From: Epibacterium ulvae
GTDB taxonomy: Bacteria; Pseudomonadota; Alphaproteobacteria; Rhodobacterales; Rhodobacteraceae
NCBI RefSeq assembly: GCF_018678075.1
Contig: NZ_JAHHIR010000084.1
Coordinates: forward strand, 1 to 50,888
Length of the DNA: 50,888 nt
Direction: 5' to 3'
Shown here: piece by piece, positions 1-8,435 of the stretch
How positions within the stretch are numbered: the first letter of the stretch is position 1
Layout of the letters: every line of letters starts with the position of its first letter
Made by a program: the position numbers and the translations under genes
Notes under the pieces: generated by a model
Seen by the model: the letters and a program-made list of their open reading frames with translations, nothing else
Told to the model about the DNA's origin: nothing
Database searches by the model: none

Positions 1-103
1 CAGCAGCCTCACGCCCTACGAATACATCTGCAAAATCTGGACTTCACAGCCAGATCAATTCATCATCGAGCCGATCCACCAGATGCCGGGACTGAACAAG
101 TAG
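1..103 (+). CDS. IS481-family transposase, C-terminal end (cut by window edge)
   Basis: An open frame enters from the left edge (codons start at base 2) and ends at TAG 101-103. The last residues read LTPYEYICKIWTSQPDQF and then an IHQMPGLNK ending. This is the characteristic C-terminus of IS481-family DDE (integrase-core) transposases, which normally end in IHQMPGLNT or similar. The catalytic core lies outside the window, so intactness cannot be judged. I could not place the terminal inverted repeat with confidence; it should lie in the roughly 100 bases after the stop. The element sits just downstream of the aroA terminator, in tail-to-tail arrangement with aroA. Confidence 0.85.
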   Translation, partial: SSLTPYEYICKIWTSQPDQFIIEPIHQMPGLNK

Positions 104-239
104 GCAAATACACGTATCACTTCTATTTAGTCGACAAAGCCTAAACTGCACGCTTGGGTAGAAATTCTGCACTTATGCCCTGTGGCAACACGTCGGTGCC
201 TGACTGATAGGCGCCGCAATGTCCCAATACATCCCATCG

Positions 240-270
240 CAAAAAGAAAAGCTCCCCAATCAGGAGAGCC
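240..270 (-). terminator. Rho-independent terminator of aroA
   Basis: On the minus strand, GCTCTCC - TGATT - GGGGAGC forms a 7-bp stem (one G-T pair) followed by TTTTCTTTTT. It lies about 35 bases past the aroA stop, the right place and orientation for an intrinsic terminator. Confidence 0.8.
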
Positions 271-304
271 TTAGAGGTTTTGAAAGTGTCTTGGCAACGC
301 GGCG

Positions 305-1657
305 TTATGAGTTGCTGCGTACGATCTGCGCGCCCAGGCTGCTCATCAACGGTTCAAAGATCGGGAATGAGGTTGCAATCGGGCTGCCATCATCCACCGA
401 CACAGGCTTTTGCGCACCCATCCCCATAACCATAAAGGACATCGCGATGCGGTGATCCAGGAAGCTTTCGCAGGTCGCACCGCCCGGCACGCCATCCGGA
501 CCAAGGCCTTCAACGCTCCACCAATCCGCGCCCTCTTCCACGGTCACGCCGTTTGCGCGCAGACCACGGGCCATGGCGTCAATCCGGTCGCTTTCTTTGA
601 CCCGCAGTTCTTTTACGCCGGCCATCATGGTGTTCCCGGTGGCAAAGGCCGCGACCACGGACAAAACAGGGTATTCATCAATCATCGATGCGGCCCGCTC
701 CGGTGGAACTTCGATCCCCTTCATTTCGGGGGAGAATTTGGCGCGCAGATCCGCAACCGGCTCACCGCCTTCTTCGCGCTCATTCTCATAGGCCAGATCG
801 GCGCCCATTTCGCGCAGGGTGGTGAACAAGCCAGCGCGCGTTGGGTTCAGGCCAATTCCGGGCACCAAGACGTCGGAACCGGGTGTGACCAATGCTGCGC
901 AGACAGGGAAGGCCGCCGAGGACGGATCGCGCGGAACGGCGATGACTTGCGGTTTCAACTCAGGCTGCCCGGTCAGGGTGATCACGCGGCCTTCGTCGGT
1001 GTCCTCAACAGTGATCTCAGCGCCAAAGCCGGCCAGCATCCGTTCTGAGTGGTCACGGGTGGCCTCTTTTTCGATCACCACGGTTTTGCCAGGCGCATTC
1101 AGCCCCGCTAACAAAACCGCCGATTTGACCTGCGCAGAGGGCACCGGCACCTCATAACGCACGGGGACGGGATCAGCCGCACCGACCAGGGTCATGGGCA
1201 GACGTCCGCCCTCGCGCCCGACGGCCTGGGTGCCAAACAGTTCCAGCGGATCCGTGACACGTGCCATCGGACGTTTGTTCAGCGACGCATCGCCAGTAAA
1301 GGTAGCGGTGATCGGCTGCGTTGCCATCACGCCCATGATCAGGCGCACACCGGTGCCGGAATTGCCGCAGTCGATTACATTGTCGGGCTCCTGAAAACCA
1401 CCAACGCCGACACCGTGCACCGACCAGTCCCCACCGCCGTGATCGGTCACCTCAGCGCCAAAAGCGCGCATAGCTTTGGCTGTGTCGATTACATCTTCGC
1501 CTTCCAGCAGACCGGAAATCTGCGTCTCACCGATCGCCAATGCGCCCAAGATCAAGGAGCGGTGCGAGATCGACTTGTCACCAGGCACTTCGGCCACACC
1601 TTTGAGCGGGCCTGCGCGACGAGAGGTCATCGGGATGGGGGTGCCGTGTCCGGACAT
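305..1657 (-). CDS. aroA: 3-phosphoshikimate 1-carboxyvinyltransferase (EPSP synthase, class II)
   Basis: AroA transfers enolpyruvate from PEP to shikimate-3-phosphate, the sixth step of the shikimate pathway, in the cytoplasm. The 450-aa product has the N-terminal [16 protein letters not shown] motif, [11 protein letters not shown], the [10 protein letters not shown] segment, [22 protein letters not shown] and a C-terminal DHRIAMSF. The overall wording follows the class II (Agrobacterium CP4-like) enzymes, not the E. coli type. At the position where CP4 carries Ala in its GNAAT motif, this protein has Gly (GNSGT), the usual state. The ATG at 1657 is preceded by GAGGAAA at good spacing. It follows trmB in the same direction, but a hairpin-rich gap of about 290 bases separates them, so co-transcription is uncertain. 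Confidence 0.96.
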   Translation of the reverse strand: MSGHGTPIPMTSRRAGPLKGVAEVPGDKSISHRSLILGALAIGETQISGLLEGEDVIDTAKAMRAFGAEVTDHGGGDWSVHGVGVGGFQEPDNVIDCGNSGTGVRLIMGVMATQPITATFTGDASLNKRPMARVTDPLELFGTQAVGREGGRLPMTLVGAADPVPVRYEVPVPSAQVKSAVLLAGLNAPGKTVVIEKEATRDHSERMLAGFGAEITVEDTDEGRVITLTGQPELKPQVIAVPRDPSSAAFPVCAALVTPGSDVLVPGIGLNPTRAGLFTTLREMGADLAYENEREEGGEPVADLRAKFSPEMKGIEVPPERAASMIDEYPVLSVVAAFATGNTMMAGVKELRVKESDRIDAMARGLRANGVTVEEGADWWSVEGLGPDGVPGGATCESFLDHRIAMSFMVMGMGAQKPVSVDDGSPIATSFPIFEPLMSSLGAQIVRSNS

Positions 1658-1787
1658 GAGATTTTCCTCGTGATCTGTGTTGCCATGCTGTTACCGCATG
1701 ACAAGCGGCACGTCCACGCCCTGCGTGCCGCTGTTTGAGGGTGCTGATTGGCGCAGAGGTATTGCGCCGTGCTTCGCACGTCGCGAT
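1658..1787. repeat. Hairpin-rich intergenic DNA upstream of aroA
   Basis: The trmB-aroA gap (1658-1948) holds no convincing gene. It contains a perfect 8-bp inverted repeat GCGGCACG (1705-1712) with CGTGCCGC (1724-1731) and a small CGTGC-TTC-GCACG hairpin (1768-1780), just before the larger repeat at 1788. A role as trmB terminator is possible, but there is no clear T-tract. Confidence 0.5.
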
Positions 1788-1874
1788 GCCGGGCAGCGCC
1801 GCGCCTTCGGCGCGGCGCTGCCCGGCCCAAGGGGATGGGTTGCTTTTGAAAGCAAGCCAGACGCGCGGGAGCAC
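1788..1874. repeat. Compound double-hairpin repeat, copy 1
   Basis: Arms 1788-1805 and 1809-1826 form a perfect 18-bp inverted repeat (GCCGGGCAGCGCCGCGCC and its complement) around a 3-base loop. Then follow CCAAGGGG (1827-1834), a second hairpin TTGCTTT-TG-AAAGCAA (1840-1855), and the 12-mer GCGCGGGAGCAC (1863-1874). The same order of parts, with the identical 8-mer and 12-mer but different stem sequences, recurs at 33090-33180. The two copies are therefore probably one repeat family with compensating stem changes. Confidence 0.7.
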
Positions 1875-1948
1875 ATCTTTCGCAGTGGCACCTCAAAACG
1901 GGCGACGTGGTACTCCCCATGCACGGCTCCAAACTGAATCGGTGTGAT

Positions 1949-2686
1949 CTACCCCAAACGGCGGAAGGTCAGATAATGCGGAGCCCGCCCTTCTCGAAGG
2001 GCCTTTTGTTCGTACCGGGTGGAAATCCAATCTCCCCACGGTGCGCGCCAATCCTCGGGTCCTTCCGCGAGCCATTCGAACCCAGCCTGCGGCACTTCTT
2101 CCAGTGTTTGGCGTACATAGTCGGGGATATCCGTTGCCACACGGAAAATCGCACCCGGCTTGAGCACCCGCGCCAGCGGCTCGAGATGTTCCTGTGTCAC
2201 AAAACGGCGACGGTGGTGGCGCGCCTTGGGCCAGGGATCGGGATACAGCAAGAAAGCGCGCGAAATCGACTGTGGCGGCAGCACATCCATCAAATCACGC
2301 GCATCGCCCGGATGCACAGCGATATTGCCGGTTTTGGCCGCCCGGATCTTGCCCAGCAGCATCGCGACACCGTTGACATAAGGCTCTGCACCGATGATAC
2401 TCACGTCCGGGTTGGATTTGGCCTGATGCACCAAATGCTCACCACCGCCAAAGCCAACTTCCAGCCAGACATCCTGCCCCCCAAACAACCCGTCGAGATC
2501 TAGTGGTAGGCGATCGGGATTTTCATCCCAACCCACCGGACCGGGGCTGAGGCTCTCAAGGTCTTCCGCCAGATAACGCTCTTGCGAAGGTTTCAAATGC
2601 TTGCCTTTGATACGCCCATAGAAGTTCCGCCAAGGCGCTCCACTGGCATGTTTTTCCGCGGCAGAAGGCTTTTGATCGTCAGACAT
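1949..2686 (-). CDS. trmB: tRNA (guanine-N7-)-methyltransferase
   Basis: TrmB uses S-adenosylmethionine to form m7G46 in the tRNA variable loop. The 245-aa protein has the SAM-binding LEVGFGGGEHL motif, the IGAEPYVNGVA segment that follows it, and the hallmark LLYPDPWPKARHHRRRF motif of the family (PDPWPK-x-RHxKRR). The C-terminal TRYEQKALREGR is also typical. A TTG codon just upstream could extend the frame by one residue; I chose the ATG at 2686 because it gives MSDDQKP. It reads leftward towards aroA and is preceded by a 114-base gap after the GTPase operon, in which I see no strong terminator. Confidence 0.95.
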   Translation of the reverse strand: MSDDQKPSAAEKHASGAPWRNFYGRIKGKHLKPSQERYLAEDLESLSPGPVGWDENPDRLPLDLDGLFGGQDVWLEVGFGGGEHLVHQAKSNPDVSIIGAEPYVNGVAMLLGKIRAAKTGNIAVHPGDARDLMDVLPPQSISRAFLLYPDPWPKARHHRRRFVTQEHLEPLARVLKPGAIFRVATDIPDYVRQTLEEVPQAGFEWLAEGPEDWRAPWGDWISTRYEQKALREGRAPHYLTFRRLG

Positions 2687-2803
2687 CAACTAGGGGTCCT
2701 GGGCTTGCAAGAAGGTGGGGTTGGACGCCCCTGTGCCGCATCTCACCCGCTGGGTCAAGGCGGGCCCCACGCCAACCGCCCTATTCCAACGCCGCAATGA
2801 GGC

Positions 2804-3547
2804 TCACGCGCTATCAAACACCCGCTGCCAAAGCGCGGCAACCTCAGCCATCGCGGGCGCACGGATCAGAGCCAAAGAACGCATCCGTCCCGCCCGCGCC
2901 ACCAGCAGGTTTTGATCTGCGCGTGTCACAGGCAAGATCGAGGCCTGCGCCTTGACGCCAACGCCCTCTGGACCTTGCATCCTCTGAGCGAGATGTTCCA
3001 GCAGCGCCTGATCCTGCAACGCGCCTCCCTGACGCCATTGCCCATCGCCGCTAATTTCAAGCCAGGCCAACGTATGGGCCGCGATATCGTTCTGGAACTG
3101 CTGCCACCGCGCAGGCCCATTTTCGGCAGTGGACCATAGGCGCGCGCGGATCATCTCTGCCGACAGGCTTTCCGCACCAATGGGGGCCTGGGCCACATGG
3201 CGTTGAAACCGCAAGTCCTGCCCGTCGCATTGTGTCAACAACCGCCGGACCCCGTCGAACAGATCTCCACGCCAGCCGTTCGCCAGTGCCAGTCCAACCA
3301 ATCGGCGCTGAGAAATCACCAACCGCGCCACGGCTGTTGCGCCGCAAAACACCGTCACCTCTCTTGGCAGCATAATGCCATCAATCTCGGCAAGAATCTG
3401 ATCCATCGCGGCCTGCGCGCCCACGTTATCAGTAACGGCGGCAAGCTCTTCTATGCGCACCCGCAATCCGCTCTGCGCGGCGCTCCCGGCGCCTGGCTCC
3501 CCATGAGCCGAGCCCGACAGGGGTGCAGGATTGCTCAGCGCGCGCAT
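2804..3547 (-). CDS. Uncharacterised protein, last gene of kinase-GTPase operon
   Basis: The 247-aa product is not recognised as a named family. It has a low-complexity, Ala/Gly/Ser-rich N-terminus (about 1-27) and then a mixed alpha/beta region without transmembrane segments, signal peptide or Cys clusters. Notable stretches are VTVFCGATAVARLVISQRRL (mid N-terminal half) and a C-terminal NLLVARAGRMRSLALIR segment. The ATG at 3547 overlaps the end of the upstream gene by 13 bases, so translation is probably coupled. The C-terminal pattern of a beta strand followed by helices loosely resembles the end of the upstream 165-aa protein, hinting at a shared fold, but this is a weak impression. Its role can only be inferred from the operon: a partner or effector of the GTPases. 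Confidence 0.75.
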   Translation of the reverse strand: MRALSNPAPLSGSAHGEPGAGSAAQSGLRVRIEELAAVTDNVGAQAAMDQILAEIDGIMLPREVTVFCGATAVARLVISQRRLVGLALANGWRGDLFDGVRRLLTQCDGQDLRFQRHVAQAPIGAESLSAEMIRARLWSTAENGPARWQQFQNDIAAHTLAWLEISGDGQWRQGGALQDQALLEHLAQRMQGPEGVGVKAQASILPVTRADQNLLVARAGRMRSLALIRAPAMAEVAALWQRVFDSA

Positions 3548-4032
3548 GGGTCACCTTGGTTCTGGTTAACGCTCGCCCCGACACCACGCAATTTTTCCGC
3601 CAGCAGGCCCTCTACCCGCCGCGCCGTGGGTAGGCTATCGCATACGATCAACAGTGCATCGTCACTGTCGCCTGCCGGATGGTCGCCCACCGGACTTGCA
3701 CCGATTTTGAGAAACAGACGCGTTTGACCGGGGGCCAGCGCGATAATCGGCGCAACAACCGGCGTATCTGATGCAATCCAGGCCAGATCAAAGGCCTCGC
3801 ACGCCTGGCCGCAGAGTTCATCCAGCGCCTCCTGCGGCCAAACACCCGCAGGTTCTGCCCGCAGCACCAACCGCGCCTTCAGATCGCCAAAGGCGGCCAA
3901 GATACAACCCGGTTCCTGCGCATGAAGCCCAGTTAAAATCGCCGACAATTCCGCCAACGACAGCGGACCAGTAGAGGTGCGATCACTCCCCTTTGCGTGA
4001 CCTTCTTCAGGAACATGTGCCTGTGGTTTCAT
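3535..4032 (-). CDS. Small uncharacterised protein, possible Roadblock/LC7-like fold
   Basis: The 165-aa product starts at the ATG at 4032, seven bases after the stop of the GTPase upstream. Longer in-frame starts exist but would run through the GTPase gene. After a charged, disordered N-terminus (about 1-25), the pattern is helix (LSLAELSAILTGLHAQE), strand pair (CILAAFGDLKARLVLRAE), helix (EALDELCGQACEAFDLAW), strand pair (VVAPIIALAPGQTRLFLKIG), and a final strand plus helix (ALLIVCDSLPTARRVEGLL). That order and length match Roadblock/LC7 domains, which in bacteria (for example MglB) regulate small GTPases encoded beside them. This is inference from pattern only; sequence identity is not obvious. 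Alternative: an unrelated operon-specific protein. Confidence 0.7.
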   Translation of the reverse strand: MKPQAHVPEEGHAKGSDRTSTGPLSLAELSAILTGLHAQEPGCILAAFGDLKARLVLRAEPAGVWPQEALDELCGQACEAFDLAWIASDTPVVAPIIALAPGQTRLFLKIGASPVGDHPAGDSDDALLIVCDSLPTARRVEGLLAEKLRGVGASVNQNQGDPCAR

Positions 4033-4039
4033 ACATGCC

Positions 4040-4972
4040 TCAACGCGGAACCATGGGCGCACGGCGCGCAGCTGTCGCGGCACTGCGATCAGGGCGTTCG
4101 CTGCGGCGTTCCCGTTTGACACGACGCGGCACCACCCGCCCCTCGACCAGGGATTCGGGTTGTGGGGTCTGCGTTTTGCCACGATCACGGGCCGCCTCGC
4201 GCGCTAGCATTTCTGCCTTGCTCGGCTCTGCCGCACATTCAGGCGATTGTGTCTTTGGGTCATTCCAACGCACCAGCAATTCGATCAGGCTCTCGACAAA
4301 TGCATCGGCGCCGCTGGCCTGCCAGATCTCTGCATCATCGCCCGCCGCCAGCGCCTGGTTGAGCGCGATGGGAAAGACCGATTGAAATTTCTCACCCGCC
4401 TCACGCACCACGCGTTTCAAAACCCGCGCCTGATCGCGGTCGTTTTGCAGCTTGTCGAAATGGGTCACCAACAAGGTCGACGGCCCCGACAGACCATCGC
4501 GAATACTATCCCAAGCGGCGGCTTCGGACTGGCGCCAGGCCTGGGTTGCATGGGTACACCAGATCACTGCATCCACTTCGGGCATCAGGGCGCGCCAAAC
4601 CTCGGCCGGCATGTTCGGATCGGAAATGCCCGGCATATCAATCAGATCGCACAGCTCCAGCGCCTCGGCAGGTAGTGACAGGCGGATCAGGGCGGTGCTG
4701 TCCAGCGGCACATCGATGATCTGCTCCACGGCGATCTGTTCTTCGCGGCCATCCAGCCCCACAACCGTGGCAGCAGCTGGGCCGTGGCTGATCCAGACCG
4801 GCGGCAGGCGGGTCGCGGTAACCTGCACAGGCAAGGGTTCCAGCCCCACCAGCAGGTGAGTCAACGTGCTTTTGCCGGCGCTGAATTCACCCATCAATGC
4901 CAAACGCGGCTTTCGTCCTGTTGGTTGGGTCACAGGCATATCAGCTCCAATTTCTTGCGCCTTGGAAAACAT
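4040..4972 (-). CDS. Dynamin/Era-like GTPase (smaller paralogue)
   Basis: The 310-aa P-loop GTPase has G1 GEFSAGKS (28-35), a candidate G2 threonine in QVTATRLPP (about 52), G3 DMPG (112-115) and a G4-like THFDKL (170-174), where Lys of the canonical [NT]KxD is replaced. The C-terminus (about 265-310) is basic and disordered, rich in Arg, and could bind membrane lipids or nucleic acid. The ATG at 4972 shares its A with the TGA of the upstream GTPase (TGATG), indicating translational coupling; in-frame codons further upstream are inside that gene. No transmembrane segment is visible. The segment around DAVIWCTHATQAW has a counterpart (DVILWCSQEFGAD) in the P-loop protein two genes upstream, so the two are probably paralogues. 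The target membrane or complex is unknown. Confidence 0.85.
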   Translation of the reverse strand: MFSKAQEIGADMPVTQPTGRKPRLALMGEFSAGKSTLTHLLVGLEPLPVQVTATRLPPVWISHGPAAATVVGLDGREEQIAVEQIIDVPLDSTALIRLSLPAEALELCDLIDMPGISDPNMPAEVWRALMPEVDAVIWCTHATQAWRQSEAAAWDSIRDGLSGPSTLLVTHFDKLQNDRDQARVLKRVVREAGEKFQSVFPIALNQALAAGDDAEIWQASGADAFVESLIELLVRWNDPKTQSPECAAEPSKAEMLAREAARDRGKTQTPQPESLVEGRVVPRRVKRERRSERPDRSAATAARRAPMVPR

Positions 4973-7104
4973 CAGGCGGCATAACTCTTCAACACATCCA
5001 ACGCGGCGCGGCTGGCCTTGTGTTGCGCATCCAGCTCTTGGTCGCTGAACCACATCCGCAAATCGCCCGCCTGCGCGTCGGTAATCTCCGACAGGATATC
5101 GCGCTGTTCGTCAAAAAACCCTTGAAGCCGCGCTAAAAACTTGGCCCGAGTGTCTGCAACTTGAACCGATTTTAACTGAATCATGAAATCCTCGGTCTCG
5201 CCTTGGATGAGGGCGCGAAACCGGCTGGCAAAGGCACTGTAGCCGCGGGTGCGTCGCCACCAACTGGCCCACCATCCATCGTTGAAATCCAGCGCAATCG
5301 TCTGCCCCAAGGCCACAGGCGCGGTGACATTCGGCACTTGCGGCACCGCCAGCTGCACGCCTTCGACCGCGCTGCCAAACCCCTGATGCAACAGCCCCGC
5401 CACATCGCGCACGGCGGCCTCATAGCGTGACTGGGCGGCCGCTTGCAGCCGCGTGGACATCACCGAATAGGCGGTGCGCAGCAATAGGCGCAGCCCGGCC
5501 GGGTCATATTCCCAGACGCTCTCATCGCCCCATTGTTCCAGATGTTCGATCAAAGCCCGCGTCGCCCGATCAATAAAGGTCGCATGCGCCCGATCCGCCC
5601 GCTCCCGGTAAGAGGCCAGAACCACGTCCAGATCCGCCTCCAGCGTTTCCATGTGGCGATCCGCCAGCCGTTCAAAAGTCATCCGCACTGCATCCGGGGT
5701 CAGCGCCGCAACTGGGACTTCCCCCTTGCGCGCGCTGGCGCGATTGGCCTGGATACGAATAGCATGGGCCGCGTCTTGTCCGCTGGCCACGGTCAGGGCA
5801 GAGGTTGCGATACGCGCTAAGGTCGCCTTCCCTTCGCCACGCAGGATCCGCCCGCCCAGAACCCGGTGCAAGGCAGGCAGGCCCGACAGCTGCCACACCA
5901 TATTCTGGGCTGGACCTTTGGCAATCCGTGTCTGCCCCGAGGCGACGCAAGCCTCGGCCCAATTCAACAAAGCATCCGAACTGGCCTTGGGCAGGCCATC
6001 CAACTGCCCCATCAGGGCAGCATTGGCCCAAAAGGCGCTGCCAAATAGTATCTCGGCCTCTTGTGGACCATGGTGCAGCCGCAACGTCTCGCGGATTGCA
6101 GCCTCAATCTCGGGAATTTGGTTGGCGGGATCTGCCAGCTCGTCGATCCGATTGACAAAAATAACCACCTCGCGACTGTCCAGACTGGCAATCATCCGGA
6201 TCAGCCCCAGATCCACCGAGGTCAGCGCCTGGCTGGCCGAGAGTACCACCACACACATGCGACTGTCGCGCACCGCCTGAATGGTGATCTGTTCGCGCAT
6301 CATAAAGGTGTCATTCACCCCCGGCGTGTCGCGTAGACACAGGGGATGGGGGACGATGCCGCTGTTCAGATAGAGATCCGCCGAGCGGGTGATATCGGCA
6401 AACCGCCCTTGATCGTCGCGAGCACTGTCGTCGTCCTCAAAATCGTCGCCAAGGCAGATGTAGCGTTCGATCAGGTTCTTGTCGAAATAGCCGTAATCAT
6501 GACTTTGCCCCATCAACATCTCAAACTTGCGGCCCAGACGTTTACGGGAGCGATCGCGCATCGCTTCGATCTGTTCGCGGATCTTTTGCAGCTCGCTTTC
6601 GGCACCAGCCCGCCCGGCCATCTCTCCGATGCGGCCGCCCTTGGTCAGCAGGCGATCCCACTCGCCTTCGGTCATAAACCGGAACCGCGCGCTGGTCTCG
6701 GCGCGGGCGGTATCCGGCGACAAATGCAACGAGGTCACAACCGAGGTCCAGGGGTTCACATCGCTTGGCAACAGATCCGACCAGCCCGCCATGGCATTGA
6801 CCAGCGCCGTTTTGCCGGATTTCACCTGCCCTAGAACGGTCACTGCCGGTTCATAGGCCACCAGCTCGCTTTTGAGCCGCCCCAAGGCTCGCTGCGCCGC
6901 ATCGCCAGAGACAGCGTTCAGACTTTCAAGTGCTTCCAGCAGTTGCCCGCGCCGCTGGGCCAGGGTCGCCAGCGGCTCCAACCCGGCCTGCAGGTTTCCC
7001 GGCGCCGATGCCGCGCGAATGTCTGTCAGCGCCTGTGGCTTGGGGGTAGGCTCCACCAATTCTGGCGCGGGGTCATGGTCAGAAAAAGGACGCGCAACGG
7101 TCAT
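4972..7104 (-). CDS. Large dynamin-like GTPase
   Basis: The 710-aa protein has the architecture of bacterial dynamin-like proteins: a short proline-rich N-terminus, a GTPase domain from about residue 85, and a long helical stalk to the C-terminus. Motifs are G1 GQVKSGKT (92-99), G2 in NPWTSVVT (about 117-124), G3 DTPG (259-262) and G4 NRID (318-321). A Trp-rich patch, GWWASWWRR (about 610-618), flanked by basic and aromatic residues, could be a membrane-insertion element like the paddle or tip loops of other dynamins. There is no signal peptide or clear transmembrane helix. The start ATG overlaps the upstream stop (ATGA). Family knowledge suggests nucleotide-dependent membrane binding, fusion or fission. 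Its place after a kinase, FHA protein and phosphatase suggests regulation by phosphorylation. Confidence 0.88.
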   Translation of the reverse strand: MTVARPFSDHDPAPELVEPTPKPQALTDIRAASAPGNLQAGLEPLATLAQRRGQLLEALESLNAVSGDAAQRALGRLKSELVAYEPAVTVLGQVKSGKTALVNAMAGWSDLLPSDVNPWTSVVTSLHLSPDTARAETSARFRFMTEGEWDRLLTKGGRIGEMAGRAGAESELQKIREQIEAMRDRSRKRLGRKFEMLMGQSHDYGYFDKNLIERYICLGDDFEDDDSARDDQGRFADITRSADLYLNSGIVPHPLCLRDTPGVNDTFMMREQITIQAVRDSRMCVVVLSASQALTSVDLGLIRMIASLDSREVVIFVNRIDELADPANQIPEIEAAIRETLRLHHGPQEAEILFGSAFWANAALMGQLDGLPKASSDALLNWAEACVASGQTRIAKGPAQNMVWQLSGLPALHRVLGGRILRGEGKATLARIATSALTVASGQDAAHAIRIQANRASARKGEVPVAALTPDAVRMTFERLADRHMETLEADLDVVLASYRERADRAHATFIDRATRALIEHLEQWGDESVWEYDPAGLRLLLRTAYSVMSTRLQAAAQSRYEAAVRDVAGLLHQGFGSAVEGVQLAVPQVPNVTAPVALGQTIALDFNDGWWASWWRRTRGYSAFASRFRALIQGETEDFMIQLKSVQVADTRAKFLARLQGFFDEQRDILSEITDAQAGDLRMWFSDQELDAQHKASRAALDVLKSYAA

Positions 7105-8435
7105 GAATGCCCCTCTTCAGCGGCTGCCAACGCGGGCTCACTCAGCTCTTTTTTCAATTGCAACAACAGGGTAACCGCATCCACCGCGGCATCTTCGTCC
7201 TGTTCCAGTTGCAACAGCATCAACATCTCTTCACCGTCTTCATTGGCCGTGCGCGCGGCTTGCAAGGCGGGCATGTTCTGCTCCGCGCCCTGCGGTGTGC
7301 TCAGCAGGGTTTCGGCCATCTCACGCACTGCCAGCAGACAATGATCCAGAACCGCCGCACTTTTTGGCGTGTCCCCGGCCTCTTCCAGCATCGCCTCGGC
7401 CTGGCTTTGTAGCTGCGCCAATGCCTGTTCCAGAACCGCAGAGCTTGGATCGGGCGCGGCTGGTGTTGGGCGTGGCTCGGGTGTGCGTTTCGCTGTAACC
7501 TCGGCCTGCGTCTGCACAGTGTTTGCCACTGGGTCTGGCTCAACCTCAGCCACCGTCGCATCTTGCGTTGAGAGCTGCCACAAAAACGCCTCGGCCTGAT
7601 CTTGGGTTGCCGCCCGCCCCTGCGCGACACGGCGGCGCAGATCTTCGGCCAAACGTTGCCCGCCACAGGCGCGCCACAGCGCTTTGTCACCGCCAATGCC
7701 GCCGCCCTTGGCCTGTAACCCCTGCCGTGCCGCCACCGGATACATCCCTAGAAAGCTCTGCTCCACCAGGGGCGCCAATTGGCTGACGCAGTCGTGCAAC
7801 GTGCCGCGCATGATCTGTTGATCCGCCTGGGTCAGAACCAGAAACCCACTGTCGCGCTTGCATTCTGGCACCTCGGCCCACAGCGCCAGTTCGTCCGCGC
7901 CAAATTCCTGGCTGCACCACAGGATCACATCGCCATACTCCACCGCATGGCGCAGGATGGCCCGTTGTTGCGCCTGAGCGCCGGCCAATGTCACCTCGGT
8001 CAGAGTCAAAAGTTTCAACAATGCATGCGGGTAGACCTGTCGTGCACTGACACAGTCCTCGGGCACGACAAAATCCCCCAGAACACCATCGATCGGCGCA
8101 CCATCCCCATTTGCATCTTCGAATACCGCGCGCGGTGCCGTGCCATAGGCCAGCTCCACCATCGCGACGCCACTCAATGCCCCGGTTGCGCGGGTGCCCA
8201 GCAACATGTCGATCACGGCCGATTTGCCTGCCCCCTCGGGTCCGACGACCACGACCTGCACCGGACGGGTCAGCCGCTCCAACAGGCGTTGCCCGCGCGC
8301 GGCCAATTGCGGCGAAAGCCCGGGTGTGGCCAAAGCCAGACGCACTTGATGCTCCAAGCCCGGCGCGTCATCCTGCGGAAACTGGGGCGGCGTGGCAGGC
8401 GCGGCTGCGGCGAAATGAGGGGCGGTATTGGTCAC
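7101..8435 (-). CDS. P-loop protein, degenerate dynamin/Era-like GTPase
   Basis: The chosen start is a GTG at 8435 that overlaps the phosphatase stop (GTGA) behind AGAGG, giving 444 aa; longer frames run inside the phosphatase gene. It has a good Walker A/G1 motif, GPEGAGKS (65-72), and a G4-like LTQAD (201-205). Where the smaller GTPase of this operon has LIDMPG (G3), the equivalent region here reads LTLTEVTLAG (about 143-152), so the DxxG that coordinates magnesium and the gamma-phosphate is missing. The protein may bind nucleotide without hydrolysing it. Residues from about 300 are low-complexity and then acidic, Leu/Glu-rich helices (about 350-444), probably coiled coil. It could be a regulatory pseudo-GTPase pairing with the dynamin-like protein encoded next, which it overlaps by four bases. 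Confidence 0.8.
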   Translation of the reverse strand: MTNTAPHFAAAAPATPPQFPQDDAPGLEHQVRLALATPGLSPQLAARGQRLLERLTRPVQVVVVGPEGAGKSAVIDMLLGTRATGALSGVAMVELAYGTAPRAVFEDANGDGAPIDGVLGDFVVPEDCVSARQVYPHALLKLLTLTEVTLAGAQAQQRAILRHAVEYGDVILWCSQEFGADELALWAEVPECKRDSGFLVLTQADQQIMRGTLHDCVSQLAPLVEQSFLGMYPVAARQGLQAKGGGIGGDKALWRACGGQRLAEDLRRRVAQGRAATQDQAEAFLWQLSTQDATVAEVEPDPVANTVQTQAEVTAKRTPEPRPTPAAPDPSSAVLEQALAQLQSQAEAMLEEAGDTPKSAAVLDHCLLAVREMAETLLSTPQGAEQNMPALQAARTANEDGEEMLMLLQLEQDEDAAVDAVTLLLQLKKELSEPALAAAEEGHS

